From assembly GCF_002803095.1 (NCBI RefSeq), contig NZ_PGLR01000021.1:38458-102457 (forward strand): a stretch of DNA of 64,000 bases, in the 5' to 3' direction. The position numbers were made by a program, and so were the translations under genes. The notes beneath the pieces are model-generated. The model was not told where the DNA came from, did not search any database, and saw only the letters and a program-made list of their open reading frames with translations. This document shows, piece by piece, positions 47,146 to 55,241 of this stretch. The stretch comes from Pseudomonas sp. ZH-FAD (GTDB taxonomy: Bacteria; Pseudomonadota; Gammaproteobacteria; Pseudomonadales; Pseudomonadaceae). Position 1 is the stretch's first letter. The number at the start of each line of letters is the position of its first letter.

Positions 47146-48270
47146 ATGAGCATCGTTTCCCTCGCCCAACACATGAACAGCCACCGCGGTAGCGCCGACG
47201 GCATCGGCACCGCCCGCGAGCAGCAGTTGCAGGCCGCTGCCGAGCAGTTCGAGGCGCTGTTTTTGCAGCAGATCCTCAAGCAGATGCGCAAGGCCAGCGA
47301 CGTGCTCGCCGAAGGCAATCCGATGCGCAGCCGCGAGATGGACACCATGCGCGACTTCTACGACGAGGTGCTGGCTGAAACCCTGGCCGGGCGCAAGCAG
47401 ACCGGCATCGCCGACATGCTGGTCAAGCAACTGTCCGGCGGTGGCGATAGCGCAGTGGATCTGCAAGCGGCCGCAGCCGCTGCCCGTTCGGCGGAGCTGC
47501 CGCAGCGTTCCTCCAGCAGTCTGCTGGAGCCGCTGCGCGCGACCTGGCAGCGTGGCGTCGACGGCCTGGGCAAGGTCTGGGACAAGGGCTCGGAGGGATT
47601 TCTCGCTCTGGTCGATCGGGTCATCCAGCAGGAGTCGGCCGGTCGTGTCGACGCCGTATCGCCCAAGGGCGCGCGCGGCCTGATGCAGCTGATGCCGGAC
47701 ACCGCGCGGGAGATGGCCGCCGAGCTCGGCCTGCCATTCAACGAAGCCCGCCTGACCAGCGACGCCGACTACAACAAGCGCCTGGGCAGTGCCTACCTGG
47801 ACAAGATGCTGCAGCGTTACGACGGTCATCAGGCGCTGGCGCTGGCCGCCTACAACGCAGGCCCCGGCCGCGTCGACGAGTGGCTCAAGGTCAATGGCGA
47901 CCCGCGCAGTGGCGAGATCGCCACCGGTGCCTGGATCGAGCGTATTCCCTTCCAGGAAACCCGCGACTACACGCGCAAGATTCTCGGCGACCTGGCCAGC
48001 CGTGAAACACCGGTCAAGGACGACGTGCAGCAACAGACCTCGCTCAGCGCGCAGACCCGCCAGCAACTGGCCAGCGCCCTGAGTGCCGACAGTGGCCTGC
48101 TGCTCGGCGCCGTTGCCGGCAAGCAGGTCATGCAACGCGATGAATTTAAGTCCGCCGAGGATTCCGTCGCCCTGTCTTCAGTAACAGCCCAATTCGCAGC
48201 CGACGACGCCAGAGCGCCGCGTCTGGCGGCCTTCGCTCAGCCGATGCGCTTCGAGCGTCAGGAGTCCTAA
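47146..48270 (+). CDS. flgJ: FlgJ: rod cap with SLT-type lytic transglycosylase domain
   Basis: 374 residues. N-terminal rod-binding domain (~20-100; EQFEALFLQQILKQMRKAS), linker, then at ~155-290 a lytic transglycosylase (SLT, family 1) domain: VIQQESAGRVDAVSPKGARG with the catalytic Glu, GLMQLMPDTA, and ALAAYNAGPGRV. Salmonella-type FlgJ carries a GH73 glucosaminidase instead. It should open peptidoglycan for the rod and cap rod growth. The C-terminal ~80 residues are extra and unassigned. Confidence 0.93.
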   Translation: MSIVSLAQHMNSHRGSADGIGTAREQQLQAAAEQFEALFLQQILKQMRKASDVLAEGNPMRSREMDTMRDFYDEVLAETLAGRKQTGIADMLVKQLSGGGDSAVDLQAAAAAARSAELPQRSSSSLLEPLRATWQRGVDGLGKVWDKGSEGFLALVDRVIQQESAGRVDAVSPKGARGLMQLMPDTAREMAAELGLPFNEARLTSDADYNKRLGSAYLDKMLQRYDGHQALALAAYNAGPGRVDEWLKVNGDPRSGEIATGAWIERIPFQETRDYTRKILGDLASRETPVKDDVQQQTSLSAQTRQQLASALSADSGLLLGAVAGKQVMQRDEFKSAEDSVALSSVTAQFAADDARAPRLAAFAQPMRFERQES

Positions 48271-48273
48271 GCC

Positions 48274-49641
48274 GTGACCATCCTCAACCAGATCGCCTAC
48301 AGCGGTGTGCGTGCCAGCCAGGTGGCCCTGGCCACTACCGGGCAGAACATCGCCAACGTCAATACGCCCGGTTTCAGCCGTCTGCAGACCATCACCGGGT
48401 CGCTGGCCGGGCAGGGCGGCCTGAGCGTCGGCGGCGGCGTCGAGGTGATCAGCATCCGCCGCATGACCAACGAATTCCACAACCAGCAGCTATGGCGCGC
48501 GACCACCGAGCAGAACTTCTACGGCGCCTCGCAGCAGTACCTGACCGCGCTGGAAGCACTGATGTCCGGTACCGGTTCGAGCATCAGTGCCGGCCTCGAC
48601 CAGTTCTTCGCCGCGCTCAGTGAAGCCAGCGCCACACCTGGCTCCATCGCCCTGCGTCAGCAGATCATCAGCGAGGCCGGTAACCTGGCGCAGCGCTTCA
48701 ATGGCCTGAGCAGCAACATCGACGCGCAGGTCAAGGCACTGCAGGAGCAGCGCACCGCCATGGCCACCGAGATCAACGGCCTGACCGAAAACATCGCGCT
48801 GCTGAACAAGAAGATCGTCGAAACCGAGTCGGTCAAGGGTGACAGCACTGCGCTGCGCGATCACCGTGAAAGCCTGATCGGCGAGCTCAGCCAGTTCGCC
48901 AAGCTGCGCGTCAACGAGACCCCGGACGGCTCGGTCAGCGTCGCCCTGGCCAACGGCCAGCCGCTGGTGGCCGGCCCCACCGCTGGCCAGCTCAAGGTGG
49001 CGATGACCGCCACGGGTGAGCAGGAAGTCAGCCTGGCCTTCGCCGGCACCAGCTTCCCCTTGCGTCAGGATGGTTTCGGCGGCGCGTTCGGCGGTCTTTA
49101 CGATGTCGAGTACAACAGCCTGCGGCCAAACCTGGAGGCCCTGCACGACATGGCCAGCCAGTTGGCGCAGATGGTCAACGATGTGCTCGCCACGGGTTTT
49201 GACCTCAATGGCAACCCCGGCCAGCCGCTGTTCGTCTACGACCCCACCAGCACCACCGCGCTGCTGCGTATTGAGCCACTGACCGCCGAGCAGCTGGCGT
49301 TTTCTTCGGCGGCGGGGGAGAGCGGCAACAACGAGGTACTGCTCGATCTGCTTGGCCTGAAGAACCAGACCATCACCCTGGGTGGCAGCCAGGTCACCCT
49401 CAACGACGCCTACGCCGGCCTGCTCGGTACGGTGGCCAGCGACAGTCGGCAGAACCAGGCTGACTTCAAGTCCGCCACCGCCGTGACCCAGCAGGCTCAA
49501 TCGCAGCGCGATAGCGTCAGCGCCGTGAGCCTGGACGAGGAGGCGGTCAATCTGATGACCTACCAGCAGGCCTACCAGGCCAACATGAAGGTGATCAGTA
49601 CCGCCAACCAGTTGTTCGACGACATGCTTGCCGCATTCTGA
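48274..49641 (+). CDS. flgK: Hook-filament junction protein FlgK (HAP1, lateral-type)
   Basis: 455 residues from a GTG; polar FlgK in Pseudomonas is ~680. N-terminus ALATTGQNIANVNTPGFSRL and C-terminus EEAVNLMTYQQAYQANMKVIS. First junction protein between hook and filament. It follows flgJ by three bases. Confidence 0.94.
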   Translation: MTILNQIAYSGVRASQVALATTGQNIANVNTPGFSRLQTITGSLAGQGGLSVGGGVEVISIRRMTNEFHNQQLWRATTEQNFYGASQQYLTALEALMSGTGSSISAGLDQFFAALSEASATPGSIALRQQIISEAGNLAQRFNGLSSNIDAQVKALQEQRTAMATEINGLTENIALLNKKIVETESVKGDSTALRDHRESLIGELSQFAKLRVNETPDGSVSVALANGQPLVAGPTAGQLKVAMTATGEQEVSLAFAGTSFPLRQDGFGGAFGGLYDVEYNSLRPNLEALHDMASQLAQMVNDVLATGFDLNGNPGQPLFVYDPTSTTALLRIEPLTAEQLAFSSAAGESGNNEVLLDLLGLKNQTITLGGSQVTLNDAYAGLLGTVASDSRQNQADFKSATAVTQQAQSQRDSVSAVSLDEEAVNLMTYQQAYQANMKVISTANQLFDDMLAAF

Positions 49642-49665
49642 AGCGGCTTCTAGAGAGACTCAGCC

Positions 49666-50583
49666 ATGATGCGCATCACCAACTCGCAGATCACTTCGCT
49701 GATGCACAACTCGATGAACACCAGTTCTGCCGAGTTGGGCAAGCTGATGCAGCAGATGGCCACCGGCAAGCGCATCCTGCTGCCGTCGGATGATCCCATT
49801 GCCAGCGTGCGGGTGCTGCGGGTGCAGCGTGAAGAGGCGAGCCTGGAGCAATTTCGCAAGAACATCGCCAACGTCTCCGGCAGCCTGTCGACCCAGGAAG
49901 CCAACCTCAAGTCCACTTCCGACGCCATGCTCAACGTGCGCGATCTGTTGCTGTGGGCGGCCAACGGCTCCAACACCAGCGAAGACCTGGCCGCCATGGC
50001 CGGTGAGCTGTCGATCATCGAAGATACCATCGTCAGCTTCGCCAACGTGCGCGACGAGGAGGGGCGCTACCTGTTCTCCGGCACCCTGAGTGACACCCCG
50101 GCGCTGAGTTTCGATGCGGCGACCCAGACCTACAGCATCACCGGCAACGACAAGCACCGTCAGGCTGCCGTGGCCAACGGCGTGCTGGTCGATGAGAACG
50201 TCACCGCGGCCAGCGTCTTCGGCGCTGGCGTGGGCATGCTCAACGAGCTGCGTGCCCTGATCAACACCCTGCAGGACCCGGCGCTGGACGCCACCGATCC
50301 GGCCGTACGCCAACAGATCACCGACACCCTCGGCGCCCTGGATGATGCGCATGGCCGCGTTCTCGGCTCGGTCACCGAACTGGGCGGCCGGCAGAATGCC
50401 CTGAGCCTGCTCAATGACAGCAACGAGGATGTGTCGCTGGTCAACCAGAAGATCGAAGGCGAGCTGTCGCAGCTGGACTATGCCGGCGCCACCATTGCCC
50501 TGAACAACTACCAGCTGGCCCTTGGCGCGACGCAAAAGACCTATCTGAAGATCAATGAGATGTCGCTGTTCAGCCTGCTGTAA
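49666..50583 (+). CDS. flgL: Hook-filament junction protein FlgL (HAP3, lateral-type)
   Basis: 305 residues, against ~440 or more for polar FlgL. Flagellin-like N-terminus (MATGKRILLPSDDPIASVRV) and C-terminus (LDYAGATIALNNYQLALGATQ). Second junction protein, between FlgK and the filament. AGAGAGACTCAGCC precedes the ATG pair at 49666/49669. Confidence 0.94.
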   Translation: MMRITNSQITSLMHNSMNTSSAELGKLMQQMATGKRILLPSDDPIASVRVLRVQREEASLEQFRKNIANVSGSLSTQEANLKSTSDAMLNVRDLLLWAANGSNTSEDLAAMAGELSIIEDTIVSFANVRDEEGRYLFSGTLSDTPALSFDAATQTYSITGNDKHRQAAVANGVLVDENVTAASVFGAGVGMLNELRALINTLQDPALDATDPAVRQQITDTLGALDDAHGRVLGSVTELGGRQNALSLLNDSNEDVSLVNQKIEGELSQLDYAGATIALNNYQLALGATQKTYLKINEMSLFSLL

Positions 50584-50595
50584 GGAGTGACATTG

Positions 50596-51621
50596 GTGAT
50601 CAAGGTCGATACTCAGCTCCCGGTCGTTACCGCGCTCGATCCGCAAGCGCGCCGTCCTGTGCAGGGCGAGCAGCCCCTGCAGCGCCAGCGCAAGCAGCTG
50701 CCCGCTGAGCCGGCGCCACCGCCGCGTGGCAAGAGTGCCACCTTCAACCTGCAGCTCAACCAGCAGTTGACCTCGATGCAGGCGGCCGACAGCTACCTCG
50801 GCGAACTGGCCGGGCGACTCGGCCAGCTCAAGCTCAGTCTCAGTCGCGAGTTGAGCAATGCCCAGGCTGGGGAACGCGACGGCATCAAGCGTGAGCTGGA
50901 GCAGGTGCGCAAGCTGCTCGCCGAACGCAGCCAGCGCTCCGGCGAAACCCTGGATGCCAGCTTCAAGTTGCGTCTCAGCGAGCCGGTGCGTAGCCGCTTC
51001 AGTTTGCAAGGGCTGGACTCCATCGCCGCGGTGCAGCAGGCCGGCAAGGAAACCCTGTTGTTCAGCGCCGGACGCAAGCTGGCCGAGCCGCTGGCGGTGG
51101 TGCTCGACGAGGGTTTGAGCGAGCAGCAGATTCTCCGGCGTTTCAACGCCGGCCTCGGTCCGGCGGGCATCCGCGCTGAAGTCGATAATGGCGGGGCGCT
51201 GAAATTCAGCGCCCGTGAAAGCGAGTGGCAGCAGCTCAAAGGTGAGTTGCGCGTGCAGGGCGAAGGCAAGCTGGCGAGCCAGGCTCAGGCGGCCGTGGTC
51301 AGCCACGAGGAGCAGATGTTGCGCCTGCCCGAGGCGGCGCGCCTCGATGGCGCCCGCGAGCTGCGCCGAGCACTGGACGAAGTGGTGGCGGCGCTGGACC
51401 GGATTGGCACGCTGCGTGAGCAACTCAGCCACCGTCAGGAAGAAATTCGCGACTTTCTCGCCCGTCATGCCGATCACAACGAGCGTGAGTGGGCCAAGGA
51501 TTTTGCCGGTGAAGTGTTCAGCCTGATGCGGCGCAGCCCCAGCAGCTACGCGGCGGTGACTCAGACCGTGGTGGCCCAGGCCAATATCAGCCGTTCCAGC
51601 GTGGTCAGCCTATTGTCCTGA
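50596..51621 (+). CDS. LafW-like protein downstream of flgL
   Basis: 341 residues from the GTG at 50596 (AAGGAG eight bases upstream; TTG at 50593 and GTG at 50587 are alternatives). Helical at both ends with a middle section rich in Glu/Arg/Leu, resembling hook-associated-type subunits. The place right after flgL matches lafW of lateral loci in E. coli Flag-2 and Vibrio. Function is inferred from place; sequence recognition is weak. It ends the operon, with a terminator 17 bases after its stop. Confidence 0.65.
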   Translation: MIKVDTQLPVVTALDPQARRPVQGEQPLQRQRKQLPAEPAPPPRGKSATFNLQLNQQLTSMQAADSYLGELAGRLGQLKLSLSRELSNAQAGERDGIKRELEQVRKLLAERSQRSGETLDASFKLRLSEPVRSRFSLQGLDSIAAVQQAGKETLLFSAGRKLAEPLAVVLDEGLSEQQILRRFNAGLGPAGIRAEVDNGGALKFSARESEWQQLKGELRVQGEGKLASQAQAAVVSHEEQMLRLPEAARLDGARELRRALDEVVAALDRIGTLREQLSHRQEEIRDFLARHADHNEREWAKDFAGEVFSLMRRSPSSYAAVTQTVVAQANISRSSVVSLLS

Positions 51622-51989
51622 TGGTTTTCCTCTCCTCAGCCGTCGGTCGTCCTCCCCCTTTTTTTGGCGACTGACGGCTTTTTTAATTCGAGCGCGGCCG
51701 GCCACCGAGCGCAGGCATTGTTGCTGCGGGGTTGTTGGCTTGCAGGAAAAGGACATCCGACCCTGATGTCAGTCAGCTGATTTGACCATTGATCCGCTTT
51801 TTGACTGGCCGCACAGAATGATGGCGTTTTAACAGCTATTATTGCCCCTCCCCGCAGGGTGTGGGCCTGGCGCCCGTCGTATCTGCCCTCTCGCATTCCA
51901 ATAAAAACCCCGCATTCAAAGGGTTCAACCCGTTCCGGTGGCTTGTGCTTCCGGTGCATTGCCTCGTTCTCGAATTTTGGAGTACCGAC
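51622..51989. other. Intergenic region after the flagellar operon
   Basis: No gene in ~370 bases; contains the terminator at 51638-51685. No further palindromes were found. Confidence 0.6.
51638..51685 (+). terminator. Terminator of the flgB-lafW operon
   Basis: AGCCGTCGGTCG / CGACTGACGGCT (one mismatch) with a loop of ~18 bases, followed by TTTTTT. Confidence 0.82.
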
Positions 51990-52772
51990 GTGTTGAAGAA
52001 GTACCTGACTCTCCTCCTGCTCGCCTGTACCGCGCTGGTCAGCGTGCCCAGCCTGGCGCAGTTGAGCGATTCCGAAGCCATGAACATGACGGGTCTGCAG
52101 CGTTCGCTGACCCAGCGCATGGCCAAGAACTACCTCATGCTGGGTGCCGATGTGCGCGTGGATGCCGCTCAGCGTCAGCTGCAGGAAACCATCGAGCGTT
52201 TCGATGCCAGTCACAAGGCACTGACCGATTACGCGCCGACTGCCGAGATCAAGGCCGCGCTGGCCAGGATCGATGGCACCTGGGCCTCCTACCGTCAGCA
52301 GCTGGAAGCCAAGCCGGAGCAGGCCAAGGCCGCCCAGATGCTCGCCACCAGTGAGGAACTGCTGCAGCAGACGCAGACCGTCAGTGACCTGATGGGTAAA
52401 CACCTGGGCGCCATGGGCGCATCGGTGCACCGTACCGGCTGGGCACGCGTGCAAACCCAGCGCATCGCCATGCTCTACATGGCCAAGTCCTGGCAAGTGC
52501 AGGCACCGGATCTGGACGCCAAGCTGGACAAGGCCGTGAGCGACTTCGAAACCATCCTCCAGGAGCTGGAAGCCCGCGGTGCTCCGAGCGAGGAAATCGC
52601 TGCGACCCAGCGTCGGGTACGGGCGAACTGGGGCTTCACCCTAAAGGGTATCGACCTGCACGCCAGTCAGGGTTTCGTCGGTACTGCCATCACCATCAGT
52701 ACCGATTCGTTGTTCCGCCATCTCAACGAACTGACCCGTCTCTACGCGGGCCTGCAGGCCAAAGAGGCCTGA
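51990..52772 (+). CDS. Periplasmic PilJ-N domain protein
   Basis: 260 residues from the GTG at 51990 (GGAG upstream). Signal peptide of ~23 residues ending SLAQ, then a PilJ N-terminal type sensor domain, typified by NMTGLQRSLTQRMAKNYLML, made of two long helical repeats; a second similar block begins near residue 145 (HRTGWARVQTQRIAMLYMAK). No membrane anchor, HAMP or signalling domain, so unlike PilJ it is a free periplasmic protein. Ligand and partner are unknown. It has its own transcript, after the flagellar terminator. Confidence 0.78.
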   Translation: MLKKYLTLLLLACTALVSVPSLAQLSDSEAMNMTGLQRSLTQRMAKNYLMLGADVRVDAAQRQLQETIERFDASHKALTDYAPTAEIKAALARIDGTWASYRQQLEAKPEQAKAAQMLATSEELLQQTQTVSDLMGKHLGAMGASVHRTGWARVQTQRIAMLYMAKSWQVQAPDLDAKLDKAVSDFETILQELEARGAPSEEIAATQRRVRANWGFTLKGIDLHASQGFVGTAITISTDSLFRHLNELTRLYAGLQAKEA

Positions 52773-52780
52773 GTGCCGGT

Positions 52781-52819
52781 CGACCTGCAACGGCGCCTTG
52801 TGGTGCTTGTTGCAGGTCG
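52781..52819. terminator. Weak hairpin between PilJ-N and dctP genes
   Basis: CGACCTGCAA / TTGCAGGTCG with a 19-base loop between convergent genes; no T-run, so its terminator role is uncertain. Confidence 0.4.
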
Positions 52820-52833
52820 TTGGCAGAGGGCGG

Positions 52834-53814
52834 TCAGCGCCGGTTGACCGTCTGCGCCGCGCGCAGCACGTCGCTGCCGATCTTGCCCTCATATTCCTGC
52901 CACAGTGGTTGCATCGCTGCACGCCAGGCTGCGCGCTGCTCGCTATTGAGGCTGACGACCTGATTGCCGGCAGCGACCAGACGCTGGCGATCACGGGCAT
53001 TGAGCGCTTCGGCCTCGAGATTCACCGCCATAGTGACCTCATCGATGATTGCTTCCAACTGCACCCGCACCTGATAAGGAATGCTGATCCAGAAGCTGGA
53101 GTTGCTCACCAGCATGTAGCTCAGCACGCCATGGTCGGTTTCCGTGACATAGGGCTGCAGTGCGCCGAGTTGCTGGCTGACGATATTGGACCAGGGGTTC
53201 TCCGCACCCTGTACCCGGCCTGCCTGCAGTGCTGCCTGGGTCTCTGCAAAAGGCAGGCGCAGGCTGCTGGCGCCGACGCGGGCGAACTGCTGTTCGAGAA
53301 TTGCCGACGGCTGGATGCGGAAGGTCAGGCCAGCGGCGTCGGCCGGGGTGTGCAGCGCGCGGGTGGCCGAGAGCTGCTTCATGCCGTTGTTCCAGTAGGC
53401 CAGACCATAGATGTTGTGGCCGGCCATCGAGCGCAGCAGCTCGCGACTCTTCTCGCGCTTCTGGAAGCGCTTGACTGCCTCCAGGTCGTCGAACAAAAAC
53501 GGCAGGTCGAACACCTGCAACTGGGTGGTGTATTGCTCGAATTTCGACAGCGAAGGTGCCAGCAACTGCACCTTGTTGTCGCGCAGCGCCTGCAGTTCAT
53601 CGGCGTCGCCGAACAGACTGGAGTTGGGGTACACCTCCACCTTCACCTTGCCGGCCAGGCGCTCGTCCACTAATTGCTTGAACAGCAGGGCGCCTTTGCC
53701 CTTGGGAGTGTCCTCGGCCACCACGTGGGAAAACTTGATCAGGATCGGCTCGGCCAGTACCGGCGCGGAACACAGCAGAGCGGCGAAAGCAGCCGCCAGA
53801 GAGGTCTTGAACAT
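52834..53814 (-). CDS. TRAP transporter substrate-binding protein (DctP family)
   Basis: 326 residues from the ATG at 53814 (an in-frame GTG at 53820 is too close to the AAGG). Signal peptide ~21 residues. DctP family marks: IKFSHVVAEDTPKGKGALLF, VEVYPNSSLFGD, the ligand-carboxylate Arg in GLTFRIQPSAILEQQF, and GAENPWSNIV. DctP binds C4-dicarboxylates, but relatives bind many organic acids. No DctQ or DctM permease genes are in the window, so its transporter must be elsewhere or it serves as a sensor. Confidence 0.9.
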   Translation of the reverse strand: MFKTSLAAAFAALLCSAPVLAEPILIKFSHVVAEDTPKGKGALLFKQLVDERLAGKVKVEVYPNSSLFGDADELQALRDNKVQLLAPSLSKFEQYTTQLQVFDLPFLFDDLEAVKRFQKREKSRELLRSMAGHNIYGLAYWNNGMKQLSATRALHTPADAAGLTFRIQPSAILEQQFARVGASSLRLPFAETQAALQAGRVQGAENPWSNIVSQQLGALQPYVTETDHGVLSYMLVSNSSFWISIPYQVRVQLEAIIDEVTMAVNLEAEALNARDRQRLVAAGNQVVSLNSEQRAAWRAAMQPLWQEYEGKIGSDVLRAAQTVNRR

Positions 53815-54158
53815 CGACACACCTTTTTACGGAAAACGCAGAGCCGAGGCCGGCGCCGAGTGTGGCGGGCCTGGGTACGGATCGGGATGGCTTGCAAGAT
53901 TCGACCTGACGAAGGACGTCGGCCTAGCCTCGTTGGGGACTACCGGGTCGATGCCCGGTTATTGTTGGCATGCTGCCCGTGACCGTGCGGTCAATGGCAG
54001 GGGGCGGCATTCTTGCGGATGGGGATTGCCGGCACAAGGCTGGTTTCATGAACCGGCGCGCATTCCGGGGAAGTTCCTCAGGTGATCCGATCTGCGCATC
54101 CCTGCATCCACCGGCTGGTGTATAAGGACATGTCTTCCTCCCGTCATGCCAGGCCACC
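53815..54158. other. Intergenic region before the diguanylate cyclase
   Basis: About 340 bases with no gene, strong palindrome or recognisable promoter that I can support. Confidence 0.5.
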
Positions 54159-55136
54159 ATGAGCGAAGCCGTAGAAAACGATAGCGCCGTCTACAAGACC
54201 CTGCTCGAGTCCACCCGGGCGATTCCCTGGAAGATCGACTGGGAGACCATGACCTTCGCCTACATCGGCCCGCAGATCGAGACGCTGCTGGGCTGGGCGC
54301 AGGCCAGTTGGGTCAGCGCCGAAGACTGGGCGACGCGCATGCATCCGGACGACCGCGAGAAGGTGGTGCAATTCTGCGTCGCGCAATCGCAGAACGGTGT
54401 CGATCATGAGGCCGACTACCGTGCGCTGACCGCCGCTGGCGACTACGTGTGGATTCGCGACGTGGTGCACGTGGTGCGCGACGACAACGGCGAGGTGGAT
54501 TCGCTGATCGGCTTCATGTTCGACATCAGCGAGCGCAAGAAGACCGAGGAGCAGCTGCTGACCCTGCAGAAGCAGCTGGAGGAATACTCCTACAAGGACG
54601 GCCTCACCGGCGTGGCCAACCGGCGCATGTTCGACAGCGTGCTGGCCAGCGAATGGGCCAATGCCCAGCGCACCCAGCAGCCGCTGTCGCTGATCCTGCT
54701 GGATATCGATCACTTCAAGCAGTTCAATGACCATTACGGCCATATCCAGGGTGACGATTGCCTGAAGAGTGTCGGCCAGGCGCTGAGCCGCGCGGCCAGC
54801 CGGCCACGGGATTTCGTCGGCCGCTTCGGTGGCGAGGAGTTCGTGCTGGTGCTGCCGGACACCGATGAAGCCGCCGCTCGGCATATCGCCGAGCGCTGCC
54901 GTCAGCAGGTACGCCAGCAGCGCATTGCCCATGAGCGCTCGTCGGTGTCGTCCCTGCTCACCATCAGCCTCGGTGTCGGCACCATTGTGCCGGGCGCCCA
55001 CGACCGCCCGTTGGACTTCCTCAACAGCGTCGACAAGCTGCTCTACCAGGCCAAGCAACGCGGTCGCGACCGCTTGGAAGTGGCCAAGGCACCTGCTCAT
55101 TCGACGCTGGATGGTGCCGCTGACGCCCGTGCTTGA
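54159..55136 (+). CDS. PAS-GGDEF diguanylate cyclase
   Basis: 325 residues. PAS domain (PAS_3 type, ~8-130), short helical linker, GGDEF domain (~145-310) with active site RFGGEEFVLVLPDTD and a product-inhibition I-site RPRD located five residues upstream. It should make cyclic di-GMP from GTP; soluble, no membrane helix. Located between the flagellar cluster and the malonate operon, so it could tune motility or attachment, but nothing ties it to either. Confidence 0.9.
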   Translation: MSEAVENDSAVYKTLLESTRAIPWKIDWETMTFAYIGPQIETLLGWAQASWVSAEDWATRMHPDDREKVVQFCVAQSQNGVDHEADYRALTAAGDYVWIRDVVHVVRDDNGEVDSLIGFMFDISERKKTEEQLLTLQKQLEEYSYKDGLTGVANRRMFDSVLASEWANAQRTQQPLSLILLDIDHFKQFNDHYGHIQGDDCLKSVGQALSRAASRPRDFVGRFGGEEFVLVLPDTDEAAARHIAERCRQQVRQQRIAHERSSVSSLLTISLGVGTIVPGAHDRPLDFLNSVDKLLYQAKQRGRDRLEVAKAPAHSTLDGAADARA

Positions 55137-55165
55137 GCAATCGTTAACCTGGTCGTAACGATTGC
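55137..55165. promoter_or_regulatory. Perfect palindrome upstream of mdcA, candidate MdcR operator
   Basis: GCAATCGTTA-N9-TAACGATTGC, a perfect 10-bp inverted repeat starting directly after the diguanylate cyclase stop and 77 bases before mdcA. It includes a T-N11-A core as expected for LysR regulators. No T-run follows, so it is more likely an operator than a terminator. Confidence 0.55.
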
Positions 55166-55241
55166 GTCGGCTGCTTGATTGATGACCACAAGGTCACGCT
55201 CCTAATGTGCCTCCACGACAGCGGAACTCGTGGAGTCTTCA

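Noticed and set aside
46060..48135. A long minus-strand frame opposite flgI and flgJ
   Set aside because: Shadow of the real genes; no ribosome site or conserved motif.
53938..53962. Possible sigma-54 promoter TTGGCATGCTGCC before the diguanylate cyclase
   Set aside because: The GC doublet is at the wrong distance and the site is ~200 bases from the gene.
55137..55165. Intrinsic terminator after the diguanylate cyclase
   Set aside because: The stem is followed by GTCGGC, not a T-run, so an operator is the better reading.
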